64,000 nucleotides of DNA from Alistipes sp. (lineage in GTDB: Bacteria; Bacteroidota; Bacteroidia; Bacteroidales; Rikenellaceae): positions 1 through 64,000 of the forward strand of contig JAFSBY010000044.1 of NCBI GenBank assembly GCA_017437045.1, in the 5' to 3' direction. Below are positions 8,108-15,742 of the stretch, one piece after another (the stretch's first letter is position 1; every line of letters begins with the position of its first letter). Below the pieces are notes generated by a model that had not been told where the DNA came from, made no database searches, and saw nothing but the letters and a program-made list of their open reading frames with translations. The position numbers and the translations under genes were made by a program.

Positions 8108-9775
8108 TTAGTTGATCTTCACCGCCGGAGCAGCCTTGGCCGAACACTGGGCCTTCTCGGCCGTGATCTGTGCCGAGCCGATCTCGATCTGCTCGTTGCG
8201 GCTTCCGGTGACGGTCAGAGCCACCTCCATATCGGCCGGGCAGATGAAGTTCTCGGTCTTAACCTGCTTGGCATTGTTGATGGCCAGCGCAGCACCCTGC
8301 TTCGGAACGATCGTCACGTCTTTCAGCAGCACGTTGGTCGATTCGTTGATCTGGGCACCGGTCGTCGTGTAGAACTGGGCATTCTCCACGCGTACGTTCT
8401 CCACATTCATCTCGGGCAGACCGTTGAAGAGCATCGCACGACGTGCACCGTTGCAACGTACGTTCTTGATGTCAATGTTGCGGAAGGCCGGCGTCGTCTC
8501 GTCCACGGGCTTGAAGGGCATATCCGTAGCCTCGCCCTCATCGCCATCTGCCAACGCCTCCGAGGCCGACTTGCCACCATAGAAGAGGTCAAAGAGCAGG
8601 CCATCGGTCAGCAGGTTATTCATCGTGATATTCTCGATGAAGATATTCTCCACCACACCACCACGGCCGCGCGTCGATTTGAAGCGCAGACCCACATCCG
8701 TACCCGAGAAGGTGCAGTTGCGTACGCTCACGTTCTTCACGCCGCCCGACATCTCGCTACCTACGACGAAACCACCGTGGCCATGGAAGACGATGCAGTT
8801 ATCGACCACCACATTCTCGCACGGGATACCACGCTTGCGACCATCCTCGTTCTTACCGCTCTTGATGCAGATGGCATCGTCACCGGCGTCGATCGACGAG
8901 TTGATCATCAGCACATTCTTGCACGACTCGATATCCACGCCGTCACCATTCTGGGCATAGGCCGGGCAACGTACCGTGATACCGTCGATCGTTAGGTTCG
9001 TACAGATAGCCGGGTGGATCGTCCAGCAAGGCGAGTTCTGGAACGTTACGCCCTCCAGCAGCACGTTATCGCAATTGTGGATAGCCACCAGCACCGGACG
9101 CAGGAAGTCACGAATCGGCTCGAAATCCTCCTTCGTGCGCATGTTCTCGTTCACATTCTGATCCGTAGCGCCCTTCTGACCACGCAGATAGCTCTCCGTG
9201 GGGAACCAATTCGTGCCGTCTACGATACCGCCACTGGCCACGAGCTTCTTCCAAGCCGAGTCGGTCACCTTGCTCTGCTTGACCATGCGCCAAGCATCGC
9301 CACCGCCGTCGATCACACCACCACCCGTGATGGCTACGTTCTTCACGCCACGGGCCGAGATGGGCGACTGCATACGCCACGTATTCAGACCCTCGAAGAT
9401 GATCTCCGTGAGCGGATAGAGCGAACGATCCGAGCTAAAGAGGATCATCGCATGGTTCGACAGATGCAGCTCGATATTGTCTTTCAGGACAATCGGGCCC
9501 GTCAGCCAAATACCGTCGGGTACATTGACCGTACCACCGCCCTGTGCCGAGAGTTGATCAATAGCCTGTGCAAAGGCCTCCGTGCAGAGGGTCATACCAT
9601 CGCCCACAGCACCAAAATCGGCCACGCTCACCGCGCGATCCGGAATGGCAGGACGTACCACTTCAGGCATCTCGAAGGGCAGATTGTCATACACCGACGT
9701 TGTGCTCGTCTCCGAGCAGCAGCAAGCCGACATGGCAGCGGCAGCCAGCAAAAGAAGGGTTTGTTTGAGTTTCAT
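8108..9775 (-). CDS. GH28 polygalacturonase-type hydrolase, lipoprotein
   Basis: 555 aa. SPII signal (AMSAC, Cys18) followed by two more Cys. The GH28 right-handed beta-helix starts with the usual VADFGAVGDG at 51-60. All four family motifs are present: NGDGVD (276-281), GDDA (Asp299/Asp300), GHGG (332-335) and RFKS (364-367). It hydrolyses alpha-1,4-galacturonosyl linkages of homogalacturonan, or the rhamnogalacturonan backbone; sequence alone does not separate these. First gene of the second pectin transcription unit, with its own promoter at 9814-9843. PL1, CE12-CE8 and GH105 follow. Confidence 0.92.
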   Translation of the reverse strand: MKLKQTLLLLAAAAMSACCCSETSTTSVYDNLPFEMPEVVRPAIPDRAVSVADFGAVGDGMTLCTEAFAQAIDQLSAQGGGTVNVPDGIWLTGPIVLKDNIELHLSNHAMILFSSDRSLYPLTEIIFEGLNTWRMQSPISARGVKNVAITGGGVIDGGGDAWRMVKQSKVTDSAWKKLVASGGIVDGTNWFPTESYLRGQKGATDQNVNENMRTKEDFEPIRDFLRPVLVAIHNCDNVLLEGVTFQNSPCWTIHPAICTNLTIDGITVRCPAYAQNGDGVDIESCKNVLMINSSIDAGDDAICIKSGKNEDGRKRGIPCENVVVDNCIVFHGHGGFVVGSEMSGGVKNVSVRNCTFSGTDVGLRFKSTRGRGGVVENIFIENITMNNLLTDGLLFDLFYGGKSASEALADGDEGEATDMPFKPVDETTPAFRNIDIKNVRCNGARRAMLFNGLPEMNVENVRVENAQFYTTTGAQINESTNVLLKDVTIVPKQGAALAINNAKQVKTENFICPADMEVALTVTGSRNEQIEIGSAQITAEKAQCSAKAAPAVKIN

Positions 9776-9813
9776 AGGTTGTTTATCGTTTAATTAAATT
9801 GTTTGCGAATGGA

Positions 9814-9843
9814 CAAAGTTACTATTTTTTAGGAGATTTCAAA
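9814..9843 (-). promoter_or_regulatory. promoter of GH28-PL1-CE12/CE8-GH105
   Basis: Minus strand: TTTG (9843-9840), an 18-nt spacer, TAACTTTG (9821-9814). Sits in the 90-bp gap between the DUF4861 stop and the GH28 start, splitting the pectin locus into two units. Confidence 0.6.
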
Positions 9844-9865
9844 ACAATGGAGCACCATAATCCGA

Positions 9866-11038
9866 TTAGCGTATACGCTCCACACGGATCGGGCGAGCCG
9901 CCTCACGCACCGACTCCAGCACACCCGACAGCAATTCGTCGTTCGTGCGATCGTCGAGCCACGTGCTCTTGCGCCACCACATATCCATCACATAGTCGAT
10001 GCGCCCCTCCTCGTTGGGCGTCACCTGGAACAGATAGCTCAACTTATCGTCACGCTGCGAGATGATCTGCACCCCCTCGGGTAACGCTACGGCCAAGGCC
10101 ACAGTCTCCTTCGGCCACTTGTTGTAGTCGTTTTCGGGATGGTCGCAACCGATCTGTGCCACGGCACGCTGCCCACGCAGCACCTGCGTATCGAGCATCT
10201 TCATCACACCGGTGACAAAGGTCAGCCCCTTGACATCGCCCTCGAAGCGGTTCTCCACCACCACATCGCTATGGCCGGCATAGATCGTATAACGCGAGGT
10301 CATCGTGATCCGACGACCGCCGTAGTTCCACCCCTCGACGCGCATCTCCATGATGGCACGCACGGGACCTTTAGCCAACACACGGGCCTCGCGACGCTCG
10401 AAGTCGGTGATGTGGATCATCCCCTTCTCTTCGTCCCAGCCCTTCAGCACGCCCACGCCAATCGAGCCAAAGACACGCAGGTTGTCGTGGCCAAAGCCGG
10501 CTGCCAGCTGCTCGGGGGTCGAATACCACATCGAGCGGCGCAACTCCAACTGCTCGCTCTTCTTGCCGTAGGTGTCGATCGTCTGCTTCTTGTCGAAATA
10601 GACACGATAGGCCGCCTTCTCGGACTCGATAGCCGGGCCGTGGTGGTGTAGTTTGCGATACATGTCGTCCTTGAACGAGAAGAGCGTATCGCGCTCCGTG
10701 AGGCTCTTATCCTCATTTTTCCACCACATCTGGGCATTGACCTTCGAGGCCGGTTGCTCGGCAAGCGGTTTATCCGAGAAACGCACCGTAAAGAGACGTT
10801 CCCCACATACATCGGCCACAAAAGCCGCCTCGCCCAACACCTTGTCGAGCTGGGCCGGAATCGCCTCCCCCTCGGAGCTCACCGTCACACTCTCGGCCCA
10901 GGCCGGTACCTGATCGATCACCACCGGACAGGCCTTGCGAAGCCCCTCAACCGAGACCCGATAGGTAGATTTCAAACTCTTTGCTCCGGCTGTCAAACAG
11001 AGCAGCAAAGCTCCGGCAGCCAATAAGATTCTCTTCAT
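9866..11038 (-). CDS. DUF4861 family secreted protein
   Basis: 390 aa from the Met at 11038. Upstream in-frame codons to 11293 overlap the preceding gene and lack a signal, so I reject them. The chosen start gives a clean signal peptide (MKRILLAAGALLLCLTAGAKS). The mature part is typical of DUF4861 (all-beta, many Trp and charged residues; 'MWWKNEDKSL', 'MEMRVEGWNYGGRRITMT', 'TRYTIYAGHSD'-like motif). DUF4861 proteins recur in pectin and rhamnogalacturonan loci of Bacteroidales; I do not know an established activity and assign none. Its start is 1 bp from the stop of the alpha/beta hydrolase gene, so the pair should be translationally coupled. Confidence 0.85.
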   Translation of the reverse strand: MKRILLAAGALLLCLTAGAKSLKSTYRVSVEGLRKACPVVIDQVPAWAESVTVSSEGEAIPAQLDKVLGEAAFVADVCGERLFTVRFSDKPLAEQPASKVNAQMWWKNEDKSLTERDTLFSFKDDMYRKLHHHGPAIESEKAAYRVYFDKKQTIDTYGKKSEQLELRRSMWYSTPEQLAAGFGHDNLRVFGSIGVGVLKGWDEEKGMIHITDFERREARVLAKGPVRAIMEMRVEGWNYGGRRITMTSRYTIYAGHSDVVVENRFEGDVKGLTFVTGVMKMLDTQVLRGQRAVAQIGCDHPENDYNKWPKETVALAVALPEGVQIISQRDDKLSYLFQVTPNEEGRIDYVMDMWWRKSTWLDDRTNDELLSGVLESVREAARPIRVERIR

Positions 11039-11039
11039 G

Positions 11040-12425
11040 TTATCTGTTTTTAATCCTTGTTTCGATCCATTTTTCCAACTCCGCAGCCGAACGAATTGCC
11101 CCCGCAGGAAGCTCTCCGCCAAAGGATTGCAGCTGCCGCTGATCGAGCAGTTCGACCTGCGTCTCATCGACCTGCGCAAGATCCATCCCCAGATGTGCAG
11201 CAAAGAAGCGATAGACGGCTGCCCGTTTATTGACCCCATAGTCGTGTCGCTCGGCGGCAAAATGGGCATTTTCGACCTGCTCTTTCGCACCATAGAAGCC
11301 CCAGATGCGTTGCAGATAGGGATATTCCAACGTGGGATAGGTATGGGTCCAGTCGCCCCCGTCGCTCACTACCAACGTCGGACGCGGAGCCATCACCGCT
11401 GCCAACAACTCGGGCATGGCACTGCCTCCGGCCGCCAACGCCACCGGACGGCCACTCTCGCAGGGGCATCCTCCGTCGAAGTGCGAAACGAGGTGTACCA
11501 CCGGTGCCAAGACCGAGAAACGACCATCGACCAAAGCCAGCAAGAGCGTATGCGTAGCACCACCCGAGCCGCCCGTAGCAGCCATCCGCGTCGTGTCAAT
11601 ATCCTTGCGGGTTGCCAATACCCAATCGGTCACCAACTTCGACCACAGCACCTGAATCTGCTGGGCATAGGGAGCTGTGTGGGCCTCGATCCCCAGCTGA
11701 TGCTCCGACTCACCCCAGGCCACAATATCCACATCGACAGCCACCGCTCCCATGCGGGCAAAGGTCGCCATGCGATACTGCTGATCCGGCCGATAACGTC
11801 CCTCGGGCCAATGGCCTGCCGGCGAGACGATCAGCGGATGTTTCCCGCCTTTTTTCGCTGGCGCGTAGATCGTGCCGCAAGCATAGAGTCCGGGAAGGGT
11901 TTCGAGGGCAAAGTTCTGGGTCGTATATCCCGCATGCTTGACCGGTTTGGCCACGAAAATCTGCGGATTCTGCACGGCTGCCTGCAGGTAAGGCTCCAGA
12001 TCGAGAATGGCAAGAGCCTCCTCGCGCACCACGCGAGCACGCTCCTCCCACGAGGCTTGGTCGGTATATTTGGCCGAAAGCCAAGCCAACAGTTTTTCGC
12101 CATCGGCCGGTGTGCGACGATGGTATTCATACGGTTGGATACGGATCTTGCCCTCGCCCGACCACTTCAGATCGAGCGGACGGGTTACCTGATCCAGCGT
12201 CTCGGACAAGGAGTAAGGGCGTATGCGCGAATCGGCATAGCGCAGCGTCAGGCTGTCGGGCGAAAAATTGCGGCACTCGATCTGCACCGAAAAGCGTTGC
12301 TCAATCTCGGACAACACCTCCGTAAGCGGACGTGCAAAGGGGGCATCGCCCATCGGCTTTTGCGCCATCAAGGGCCATGCAGCGAAGGTGCATACTATAT
12401 ATAGGTATGCGCGAAGTCTTCTCAT
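11040..12425 (-). CDS. exported alpha/beta hydrolase (acetyl-xylan-esterase-like) with N-terminal STN-like domain
   Basis: 461 aa with a signal peptide (about 22 aa, ending PLMAQ). Residues about 30-100 resemble a secretin/TonB short N-terminal (STN) fold: 'PLTEVLSEIEQRFSVQIE', then 'YSLSETLDQVTRPLDLKW', as seen at the N-terminus of TonB receptors and anti-sigma FecR C-termini. Residues 110-455 are an alpha/beta hydrolase with nucleophile Ser287 in GGSGGA, a candidate acid in VSDGGDW and His in RHDYG. The family includes acetylxylan and carbohydrate esterases, so it may deacylate pectin fragments. First gene of the pectin locus, with a -7 box 27 bp upstream. The STN-hydrolase combination is unusual. 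Confidence 0.75.
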   Translation of the reverse strand: MRRLRAYLYIVCTFAAWPLMAQKPMGDAPFARPLTEVLSEIEQRFSVQIECRNFSPDSLTLRYADSRIRPYSLSETLDQVTRPLDLKWSGEGKIRIQPYEYHRRTPADGEKLLAWLSAKYTDQASWEERARVVREEALAILDLEPYLQAAVQNPQIFVAKPVKHAGYTTQNFALETLPGLYACGTIYAPAKKGGKHPLIVSPAGHWPEGRYRPDQQYRMATFARMGAVAVDVDIVAWGESEHQLGIEAHTAPYAQQIQVLWSKLVTDWVLATRKDIDTTRMAATGGSGGATHTLLLALVDGRFSVLAPVVHLVSHFDGGCPCESGRPVALAAGGSAMPELLAAVMAPRPTLVVSDGGDWTHTYPTLEYPYLQRIWGFYGAKEQVENAHFAAERHDYGVNKRAAVYRFFAAHLGMDLAQVDETQVELLDQRQLQSFGGELPAGAIRSAAELEKWIETRIKNR

Positions 12426-12451
12426 GGTTTGTTGTTAGGTCGGTTGTTCTT

Positions 12452-12460
12452 GCAAATATA
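12452..12460 (-). promoter_or_regulatory. promoter (-7 box) of the hydrolase-DUF4861 unit
   Basis: TATATTTGC on the minus strand, 27 bp upstream of the ATG at 12425. Perfect TAnnTTTG; no obvious -33 box, which may point to an activator. Confidence 0.55.
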
Positions 12461-12539
12461 GGGAAAAGATTTGATATATCGGACTATATACGAAAAGAAT
12501 AATTATGGGTCGAGGTGTGGTATTCTCGATTTTTTTTCG

Positions 12540-12557
12540 TAATTTCGCGCGAAATTA
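12540..12557. promoter_or_regulatory. 18-bp perfect palindrome in front of ffh
   Basis: TAATTTCGCGCGAAATTA is a perfect inverted repeat ending 13 bp before the ffh ATG. It could be an operator or a leader hairpin near the ribosome-binding region. Its left arm, TAATTTCG, also differs by one base from the -7 consensus, so it may overlap the ffh promoter. Confidence 0.5.
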
Positions 12558-12570
12558 TCCGTAAACGACT

Positions 12571-13908
12571 ATGTTTGAAAACTTAACCGATAAACTCGAA
12601 CGGTCTTTTAAGATCCTCAAAGGTGAAGGCCGCATTACCGAAATCAACGTCGCCGAGACGCTCAAAGAGATTCGTCGCGCGCTGATCGACGCCGACGTCA
12701 ACTATAAGGTTGCCAAGACCTTTACCGATACGGTCAAGCAGAAGGCACTGGGTCAGGATGTGCTGACCTCCGTCAAGCCGGGTCAGATGATGACCAAGAT
12801 CGTCCGCGACGAGTTGGCCCTATTGATGGGTGGCACGGCTACCGACATCAAGCTGGAGGGTACGCCCGCCGTGATTCTGATCGCCGGTCTGCAGGGTTCG
12901 GGTAAGACGACCTTCTCGGGCAAGTTAGCCCAGATGCTCAAATCGAAGAAGGGCCGCCAGGTGCTGCTCGTAGCCGGTGACGTCTATCGTCCGGCCGCCA
13001 TCGACCAGCTCAAGATCCTCGGCCAGCAGGTAGGCGTAGAGGTCTACACCGAGGAGGGCAACATGAATCCGGTCGAGATTGCCGAGAACGCCATCAAATA
13101 TGCGCGCCAGAAGAGCTACAACGTGGTCATTGTCGATACGGCAGGTCGTCTGGCCGTCGATGAGGCGATGATGCAGGAGATCACGGCCATCAAGGCCGCC
13201 GTGAAGCCCTCGGAGACCCTCTTCGTGGTCGATTCGATGACCGGTCAGGATGCCGTAAACACGGCCAAGGAGTTCAACGACCGCCTCGATTTCGACGGCG
13301 TGGTACTCACGAAGCTCGACGGTGATACGCGTGGTGGTGCTGCCATTTCGATCCGTTCGGTAGTCGATAAGCCGCTTAAGTTCATCTCCAGCGGCGAGAA
13401 GATGGACGCCTTGCAGGTCTTCCACCCCGAGCGTATGGCCGACCGTATCCTGGGCATGGGTGATGTCGTATCGCTCGTAGAACGCGCTCAGGAGCAGTTC
13501 GACGAGGAGCAGGCTCGCCGCCTGAAGAAGAAGCTCGTGAAGGATCAGTTCAACTTCAACGACTTCATCCAGCAGATTCAGCAGATCAAGAAGATGGGCA
13601 ACCTGAAGGACCTCGCCTCGATGATTCCGGGCATGGGCAAGATGCTCAAGAATGTCGATATTCCGGACGATGCCTTCAAGCAGGTCGAGGCGATCATCGG
13701 GTCGATGACTCCGGCCGAGCGCGAGCACCCCGAGATCATCAATGCCAAGCGTCGCGAACGCATTGCCAAGGGTTCGGGCACGACGATGGCCGACGTGAAC
13801 CGTCTGATGAAGCAGTTCGAGGATACGCGCAAGATGATGAAGATGGTAGCTGGTGGCGGCATGAAGATGCCCAAGATGCCGCGCGGCATGGGCGGATTCC
13901 GAAGATAA
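12571..13908 (+). CDS. ffh: signal recognition particle GTPase Ffh
   Basis: 445 aa, full length for the family. N-domain helices (1-90), G-domain with P-loop GLQGSGKTT (106-114), DTAGR near residue 190 and TKLDGDTRGG near 245, then a Met-rich M-domain (about 295-445; MIPGMGKMLK, MKQFEDTRKMMKMV) ending in a Gly/Met/Arg tail. Ffh binds signal peptides as they leave the ribosome, forms the SRP with 4.5S RNA (whose gene I find at 41213-41312) and docks on FtsY. Transcribed divergently from the pectin locus and ended by a strong terminator at 13929. Confidence 0.98.
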   Translation: MFENLTDKLERSFKILKGEGRITEINVAETLKEIRRALIDADVNYKVAKTFTDTVKQKALGQDVLTSVKPGQMMTKIVRDELALLMGGTATDIKLEGTPAVILIAGLQGSGKTTFSGKLAQMLKSKKGRQVLLVAGDVYRPAAIDQLKILGQQVGVEVYTEEGNMNPVEIAENAIKYARQKSYNVVIVDTAGRLAVDEAMMQEITAIKAAVKPSETLFVVDSMTGQDAVNTAKEFNDRLDFDGVVLTKLDGDTRGGAAISIRSVVDKPLKFISSGEKMDALQVFHPERMADRILGMGDVVSLVERAQEQFDEEQARRLKKKLVKDQFNFNDFIQQIQQIKKMGNLKDLASMIPGMGKMLKNVDIPDDAFKQVEAIIGSMTPAEREHPEIINAKRRERIAKGSGTTMADVNRLMKQFEDTRKMMKMVAGGGMKMPKMPRGMGGFRR

Positions 13909-13928
13909 TGATTTCTCACCAATAGAGC

Positions 13929-13975
13929 AAAGCGGGCCACACAGGGTTTATCAACTGTAGCCCGCTTTCGTTTTT
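13929..13975 (+). terminator. ffh terminator
   Basis: AAAGCGGGC (13929-13937) pairs perfectly with GCCCGCTTT (13960-13968), followed by a T-rich run from 13971. 21 bp after the ffh stop. Confidence 0.85.
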
Positions 13976-14003
13976 GTTTAGAATCGGTATTTATTTATAC
14001 CTA

Positions 14004-14033
14004 AAAAAGAGTCCGGAAGAACCGGACTCTTTT
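14004..14033. terminator. terminator hairpin between convergent genes
   Basis: AAAAAGAGTCCGG (14004-14016) pairs with CCGGACTCTTTT (14022-14033) around a 5-nt loop. T-rich on both strands; mainly serves the minus-strand gene ending at 14051, and backs up ffh. Confidence 0.8.
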
Positions 14034-14050
14034 GTCTATAGGCTATAAAT

Positions 14051-14443
14051 TTAGAAATTAAAATAGAGAGCATCACCATGAAACGAGATACGTGCGTTGT
14101 ATGATTCTCCAAGTACCCTATAGTTGCCTTTTCTTACAGAATGTTTAGTTGCAGGAGATTTATACTTTAAATCGCTGCTTTTAACAGCGACGATAAGATC
14201 CCTCTTACAAAAGATAGTAAAAGCACCATAATGAGCCATAACATCACCGTCGCGCCAATTATTGCTTTTATAGTAAGCACTCACTACCGCATACTCTTCC
14301 CAGCCTTCATCAAGAAGCATTTCTTTAGCTGATTTATTTTCAGATGACTGATTACACATTTCGTTAGTTTTATCGTAAATATTTGCAAACAGCGGATTGC
14401 TAAAGATAGTACACATCAGTAAAACAAAAAACACTCTTTTCAT
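14051..14443 (-). CDS. small secreted protein of unknown function
   Basis: 130 aa with a signal peptide (about 20 aa, cut after LFA). I do not recognise a family. The mature part has two Cys (Cys30 and one in FCKRDL), which could form a disulfide, and many Lys, Ser and Tyr residues. GC is clearly lower than in ffh or era, which hints at a recent arrival or a poorly conserved gene. It stands alone, convergent with ffh, with its own terminator at 14004. A coding reading is favoured by the signal peptide and the terminator right after the stop. Confidence 0.6.
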   Translation of the reverse strand: MKRVFFVLLMCTIFSNPLFANIYDKTNEMCNQSSENKSAKEMLLDEGWEEYAVVSAYYKSNNWRDGDVMAHYGAFTIFCKRDLIVAVKSSDLKYKSPATKHSVRKGNYRVLGESYNARISFHGDALYFNF

Positions 14444-14503
14444 AATTGATTATTATTTATGAATTAATACTTAATGTGGTCCATATATCTAAACTACGCA
14501 CAT

Positions 14504-14738
14504 AAAAAAAGCGCGGACCTACCTCTCAAATCTGTCTCTGTGGTTCTCGACTACCAATGGCACAAATAAGAAAGTGAAGCCCACGCCATACAGCGCGAGC
14601 ATCAACTTCACTTCTTGTGCCAACTAAAACTGTCGAGATTTCAGAGACAAGAAACAAAGCTAACGCTTTTTCCAATATTTCAAGATATACGTAGCAACTA
14701 CGCTAATGTATCATAGGCACCTATTATTTACGTTTAAT
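14504..14738 (-). ncRNA. candidate 6S-like structured RNA
   Basis: The 378-bp gap before era holds one long imperfect hairpin. Nested pairings: AAAAAGCG (14506-14513) with CGCTTTTT (14664-14671); GTCTCTG (14534-14540) with CAGAGAC (14642-14648); TCTCGAC (14545-14551) with GTCGAGA (14632-14638); an open bubble (14552-14558 against 14622-14631); GGCACAA (14559-14565) with TTGTGCC (14615-14621); AAGTGAAG (14572-14579) with CTTCACTT (14606-14613). A closing stem, central bubble and long distal stem are the layout of 6S RNA, which binds RNA polymerase; Bacteroidota have a 6S-Flavo class. I choose the minus strand because a perfect -7 box (TATATTTGC, 14754-14746) precedes it and a T7 run (14510-14504) ends it. 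Family assignment is inference. Confidence 0.6.
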
Positions 14739-14745
14739 TATGAGT

Positions 14746-14754
14746 GCAAATATA
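14746..14754 (-). promoter_or_regulatory. -7 box for the 6S-like RNA
   Basis: TATATTTGC on the minus strand, back to back with the era promoter. Confidence 0.5.
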
Positions 14755-14775
14755 GGATAAAAAACAATATTTTCC

Positions 14776-14783
14776 TATCTTTG
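14776..14783 (+). promoter_or_regulatory. era promoter (-7 box)
   Basis: TATCTTTG, 38 bp before the era ATG. Confidence 0.6.
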
Positions 14784-14821
14784 TCCCCAAAGTTTTTATT
14801 TCATAAAAATAGCTAAAAACC

Positions 14822-15709
14822 ATGGCCGCACACAAATCCGGTTTCGTAAATATCATTGGCAACCCCAACGTCGGTAAATCGACCCTGATGAATCAATTGG
14901 TGGGCGAGAAGCTCTCGATCATCACCTCGAAGGCGCAGACGACCCGCCACCGCATCATGGGTGTCGTCTCGGGCGAGGATTTCCAGATCGTCTATTCCGA
15001 CACGCCGGGTATCCTGAAGCCCAACTACAAGCTGCAGGAGAAGATGATGAAGTTCGTCACCGGAGCCTTGACCGATGCCGATGTGATCCTCTTCGTGACC
15101 GATACGGTCGAGGAGAGCGACCGCGCTGCCGAGATTCTCGAGCGGCTCAAGAAGAGCTCGATTCCGGTCATTGTCGTGGTCAATAAGGTCGATCTGACGA
15201 CCCCCGAGAAGCTCGAGGCGTTGGTCGAGCGGTGGCATGCCGAGCTGCCCGAAGCGCAGATTGTCCCCGCATCGGCCAAAGAGGGTTTCAACATCGAGGC
15301 CCTCATCCGCGCGATCGTCGAGCTGCTGCCCGAGGGTCCGGCCTACTACCCCAAGGATACGCTCACGGACAAGACCCTGCGTTTCTTCGCTTCGGAGATC
15401 ATCCGCGAGAAGATTCTCCGCTTCTACGACAAGGAGATCCCCTACTCGTGCGAAATTGCCATCGACACCTACAAAGAGGAGCCGACGATCGACCGCATAG
15501 CGGCTACGATTTACGTCTCGCGCGACTCACAGAAGGGCATTGTCATCGGCCACAAGGGCGAACGGCTCAAGCGTGTCGGGCAGGCTGCCCGTCAGGACAT
15601 GGAGGCCTTCCTCGGCAAGAAGGTCTTCCTGCAGCTCTTCGTGAAGGTGAACGACGATTGGCGCAACAACGAGCGCGAGCTGCGTCGTTTCGGCTATGAG
15701 TTGGAATAA
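14822..15709 (+). CDS. era: GTPase Era
   Basis: 295 aa, normal length. GTPase domain with G1 GNPNVGKST (13-21), G3 DTPG (about 60-63), G4 NKVD near 121 and a SAKEG-type G5; the C-terminal half is a KH domain with the VIGHKGERLKRVG loop (near 242-254). Era binds the 3' end of 16S rRNA and helps 30S subunit maturation. First gene of a likely era-TPR-MFS unit; the TPR gene starts 33 bp downstream. Starts at the first ATG, 38 bp after a perfect -7 box. Confidence 0.97.
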   Translation: MAAHKSGFVNIIGNPNVGKSTLMNQLVGEKLSIITSKAQTTRHRIMGVVSGEDFQIVYSDTPGILKPNYKLQEKMMKFVTGALTDADVILFVTDTVEESDRAAEILERLKKSSIPVIVVVNKVDLTTPEKLEALVERWHAELPEAQIVPASAKEGFNIEALIRAIVELLPEGPAYYPKDTLTDKTLRFFASEIIREKILRFYDKEIPYSCEIAIDTYKEEPTIDRIAATIYVSRDSQKGIVIGHKGERLKRVGQAARQDMEAFLGKKVFLQLFVKVNDDWRNNERELRRFGYELE

Positions 15710-15742
15710 TAAACCGACCCTGAAAATCGTTTGCAAAGAGTA

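Noticed and set aside
15731-15742. TTG start of the TPR gene
   Set aside because: The ATG at 15743 gives a normal signal peptide start.
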